Assembly: GCA_017854535.1 (NCBI GenBank)
Contig: JAFMHL010000017.1
Coordinates: forward strand, 1-64,000
DNA length: 64,000 nt
Reading direction: 5' to 3'
Source: Nitratireductor sp.
GTDB lineage: Bacteria; Pseudomonadota; Alphaproteobacteria; Rhizobiales; Rhizobiaceae
A model generated the notes under the pieces. That model saw only the letters and a list, made by a program, of their open reading frames with translations, did no database searches and was not told where the DNA came from. Positions 61,124-64,000 of this stretch are shown in pieces. The stretch's first letter is position 1, and every line of letters begins with the position of its first letter. Both the position numbers and the translations under genes were made by a program.

Positions 61124-64000
61124 TTATTCTGCAGCTCTTTTTTGAAGTTGAATTTGTGACAGCAAAGCGCGGAGCGCTGCTGGTTTTACGGGCTTGTTCA
61201 ATACGCCAACGCCAACGCTTTCTGACTTTTTCTTCAATTCGTTTGACCGATCAGCGGTTACCAAAACAAATGTGATGTCGTCGCTAATCTCCTTACGAAT
61301 TCTTTTGATCACATCAAGGCCGGTTTCTTTATCCAAATGAAAATCGACCAAGGCTATGCTTGGCAAAGCATCGCCGTTCTTGGTGATATCAGCCAGCGCA
61401 CTCACCGCTGCATTCCCGCTCATGGCGGTTATGGTTTCGCAATTCCATTTGGATAAAAGACCAGCCATGCCTTCCAATATGTTGTTGTCATTATCAATGC
61501 ATATGACACGAAGGCCGTTCATATTGCGTGAAACGTCCTGATTGGCATCTGAGGAAATGACTCGCCTCGTGCTCTCGGCCATGGTCCTTGGAACCTGCAC
61601 TACAAAATGGGTTCCTTTGCCCAACTCTGATTCAAATTGAATTGGATGGTTCAGCAGCTTTGAGATACGCTCAACAATGGACAATCCCAACCCAAGACCT
61701 GGTGCCAATTTGGCCCCATTTTCCAGCCTTTCAAACTCACTAAATATAGCCTGACGATCATCGGGTGAAATGCCAAGCCCAGTATCAATGACAGATATTT
61801 GGACTAGTCCTTGTCTCCGACGACAGCCCAATAATACGGTTCCTCGTTCTGAATAGTTGATGGCATTGGAAACAAGGTTTTGTATGAGTCGACGTAAATA
61901 GGCAGGGTCTGTTCTGACCCAAAGCGATGTTTCTACAACCTTTAATTCGATATTTTTTTCTTCCGCAATCGGACGGAGTTCCAGCTCGATTTGTTCGAAG
62001 ATGCGCTGCAAAGAACAATTGGAAAAACTGGGTTTATGAGTAGTGCTATCCAGCCGAGAAATCGCCAGAACCGATCCTAAAATCTCTTCGACCGATTCAA
62101 GCGAGCGGCTGATATTATTGGTCAGTTTCTCGCTCTCTTTATTAAGGGCGGTTTCCTGCAGGGTAGAGGCATAAAGTTTTGCTGCGTTCAGAGGCTGCAA
62201 CAGATCATGGCCCGCTGCAGCCAAAAATCGTGTTTTACTTTGATAGGCCAAGTCAGCAGCTTTCGTCGCTTGTTCAAGCAAAGTATTGGCGCTCACCAAT
62301 TCGCCAGTGCGTTCTTCAACTCGCTTTTCAAGACTTTCATTGGCTTCGTGCAAAGCTTCGGCAACCATCATTCGTTCAGTCACATCTGTCCAAGCGATAA
62401 CCAGGCCACCATCAGGCATCGGGCTAGAACGGATTTCGAGGATTCTCTCAGCCTTCGGTAATGCCAAGCCCCATGTTTGGCTCAATTTGCATAGCCTTGC
62501 TTCAATGTCTTCGAAGGAAGCATCTTTTGGCATGATATTCTGAATGGACATGATTTGGCGGATGATATGAGCCATCGGCGTTCCGGCCTGACCAATTTCT
62601 TGGGGCAGATTCAAGAGTTTTCTAAACCGCCGGTTCCAAAAGGTAAGTCGAAATTTCGCGTCAAAAACGGTTATGCCTTGGTCCAATTGATCAAGGGCAT
62701 TTCGCATCACACTCTGGTTATATTGGATTGCCTCCGATGCCTCGTCCAAAAGCTGGAGATTGGCGGTCGATGTTTCTTGATGGCGTTTGAGCAAAAGCGA
62801 ATGAACAAGCCTTGAGGATGAAGAGCCGATGGTACTGGCAAGGGTTTCTTCAGAAAACCGAATATAGTCGCCACTTGCCGGATCATTATAATCAGGAATA
62901 TGGTCTGCCTCTTCCCAATACCTGGTATAGGCCCGCTTGGCCCTGTTTCGTCCCAGATAACTGATAAGGTTTGCATTCACCTGATTGATGGTCAAAAGGC
63001 TGGTATTGTCTTTCAAATCCATCGCATCATTACCGCGGTGGGAAATAAATACCTGTGCCTGATAAGAGTCTAAAGCGCTTGGGCGACTTAAAATCGACCC
63101 GGCTACCAGTGCAGCCAAATTCATCCCAATGCTGGATAAAAAACCTGCGGTCAGTGCAGAAACGCCCAATGTTTCATAGACCGAAGATGTAGATAGCGGC
63201 AGTCCCCAATAGTGCCCGCTAGAGCCTAGTGTAGGTAAGAATAGCATATAAAGCCAAACTAAAAATCCGATCACCATTCCCGCAATGGCCCCTGTTGCAT
63301 TCGCCCTGCGCCAAATCAGTCCAACAAACATAGAAGGGGCAAGTTGGGCAGAGGCAGCAAATGAGACCAAACCGATAGACGCCAATGCTTGCGAGTTATC
63401 GGCTGCCTTATAATAGAGGTAAGCAAGGAGTAGAATTACTGAAATAGCTGTGCGCCTAACAATCAAAATGCGCTGCTCCATCGACGAATTTGTTCTTAAA
63501 TGAGTTGTTACGCCTCTAAGATAAACAGGCAGGACAAGATGGTTTGAAATCATAATTGCCAGCGCGACACAGGCAACAATTACCATAGCTGTCCCGGCAG
63601 ATAGTCCACCGATAAATCCAACCAAAGATATGAATTGATTGTCAGCGATTGCAGGCAGCGCAAGCACAAATCCGTCGCCATTTGAGCCATCACCAAATGT
63701 CAAGATACCCGCAGCAGCGATAGGCAAAACAAATAGATTTATTGCAATAAGATAAAGCGGAAACTGCCAGCGTGCTCTCGATAATTCCTGCTCGGTTTGG
63801 TTCTCTACGACCGCAACATGGAACTGTCTCGGTAGCATTAAAAATGCAAGAAAACTCAGTAAGGTCAGCACCGCCATATTACCATAGTCGACGCCACTTT
63901 CCACAATGGCTATCACCTCTGGATGGGCGATGGCTCGCGTGAAAAGATCAGCAAATCCGTCAAACATGAAATAGGTTACAAAGATACCTACCGTTAAAAA
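61124..64000 (-). CDS. CrbS/MxtR-like hybrid sensor kinase (partial)
   Basis: Large hybrid histidine kinase, 5' end beyond the window: the frame is open to the edge (11 codons before the first ATG at 63967). Counting from that ATG: SLC5/sodium-solute symporter-like membrane domain to about 295 (LPRQFHVAVVEN, SAQLAPSMFVGLIWRRANATGA), a cytosolic linker, a PAS domain (about 425-530: LDQGITVFDAKFRLTFWNRRF), coiled coil, HisKA with H587 in AAGHDLLQPLNAAKL, HATPase with N701, DTGLGI and GLGLGLSI, and a C-terminal receiver with D875. The transporter-like part probably senses acetate uptake. Gap to the response regulator is 3 bp, tail to tail. Confidence 0.9.
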   Translation of the reverse strand, partial: FLTVGIFVTYFMFDGFADLFTRAIAHPEVIAIVESGVDYGNMAVLTLLSFLAFLMLPRQFHVAVVENQTEQELSRARWQFPLYLIAINLFVLPIAAAGILTFGDGSNGDGFVLALPAIADNQFISLVGFIGGLSAGTAMVIVACVALAIMISNHLVLPVYLRGVTTHLRTNSSMEQRILIVRRTAISVILLLAYLYYKAADNSQALASIGLVSFAASAQLAPSMFVGLIWRRANATGAIAGMVIGFLVWLYMLFLPTLGSSGHYWGLPLSTSSVYETLGVSALTAGFLSSIGMNLAALVAGSILSRPSALDSYQAQVFISHRGNDAMDLKDNTSLLTINQVNANLISYLGRNRAKRAYTRYWEEADHIPDYNDPASGDYIRFSEETLASTIGSSSSRLVHSLLLKRHQETSTANLQLLDEASEAIQYNQSVMRNALDQLDQGITVFDAKFRLTFWNRRFRKLLNLPQEIGQAGTPMAHIIRQIMSIQNIMPKDASFEDIEARLCKLSQTWGLALPKAERILEIRSSPMPDGGLVIAWTDVTERMMVAEALHEANESLEKRVEERTGELVSANTLLEQATKAADLAYQSKTRFLAAAGHDLLQPLNAAKLYASTLQETALNKESEKLTNNISRSLESVEEILGSVLAISRLDSTTHKPSFSNCSLQRIFEQIELELRPIAEEKNIELKVVETSLWVRTDPAYLRRLIQNLVSNAINYSERGTVLLGCRRRQGLVQISVIDTGLGISPDDRQAIFSEFERLENGAKLAPGLGLGLSIVERISKLLNHPIQFESELGKGTHFVVQVPRTMAESTRRVISSDANQDVSRNMNGLRVICIDNDNNILEGMAGLLSKWNCETITAMSGNAAVSALADITKNGDALPSIALVDFHLDKETGLDVIKRIRKEISDDITFVLVTADRSNELKKKSESVGVGVLNKPVKPAALRALLSQIQLQKRAAE

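Overview
This 64-kb window reads as chromosomal DNA of an alphaproteobacterium, most likely of the order Hyphomicrobiales (Rhizobiales), with a moderate GC content (my impression is somewhat below 50 %). The lineage call rests on several independent markers: gcrA divergent from argD-argF-hslO, a SAM-II riboswitch in front of metZ, a class I lysyl-tRNA synthetase, a PodJ-like polar organiser with Sel1 repeats and a peptidoglycan-binding tail, the long (two-domain) dCTP deaminase, and GANTC/CtrA-like sites at cell-cycle genes. TTG starts look common. No rRNA, tRNA, CRISPR array or intact insertion sequence was seen.

Layout. 0-1.7 kb: a scar, with a fragment resembling the start of a phage-type integrase next to a 5'-truncated M50-protease/HlyD fusion gene. 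1.7-10.5 kb: an orphan XdhC, a pair of acyl-CoA dehydrogenases, an MltB-type lytic transglycosylase, a nitronate monooxygenase, an unknown single-pass membrane protein, polyphosphate kinase 2 and gcrA. 11-14.3 kb: arginine biosynthesis (argD, argF) and the redox chaperone Hsp33. 14.5-21.2 kb: an RND efflux pair, TrkH and ApaG. 21.4-24.5 kb: a CDP-alcohol phosphatidyltransferase, metZ under a SAM-II riboswitch with its own attenuator, and dcd. 24.5-34.8 kb: a processive glycosyltransferase, a solute-binding protein, a sterol-desaturase family enzyme, lysK, a degenerate nuclease-like lipoprotein, an S24/LexA-type repressor, an isomerase gene broken by one in-frame TGA, a methyltransferase, an SDR and a transglutaminase-like protein.

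34.9-42.0 kb is one minus-strand beta-oxidation operon: two acyl-CoA dehydrogenases, two tandem DUF1330 proteins, a thiolase and a FadJ/FadB-type multifunctional enzyme. A MerR-family regulator lies just upstream, and the operon shares a near-identical palindrome with the nitronate monooxygenase gene 35 kb away, which suggests one regulon. 43-48 kb: the PodJ-like gene with GANTC and CtrA-like sites in its upstream region, then two small membrane or lipoprotein genes. 48-58 kb: a ligase-associated helicase and PdeM nuclease/phosphoesterase, RNase T2, histone-deacetylase-like enzyme, MATE transporter, and a DUF952-pyrD-arsC operon. 58.3-64 kb: a CrbS/CrbR-like acetate-type two-component system with a sodium/solute symporter and a small membrane partner; the hybrid kinase runs off the right edge.

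The most striking regulatory reading is the metZ leader, where the SAM-II core can pair with the terminator arm as an antiterminator. Convergent gene pairs are consistently packed tail to tail within about 40 bp. I did not find an obviously new multi-gene system. All functional names come from reading motifs by eye; no database search was possible.
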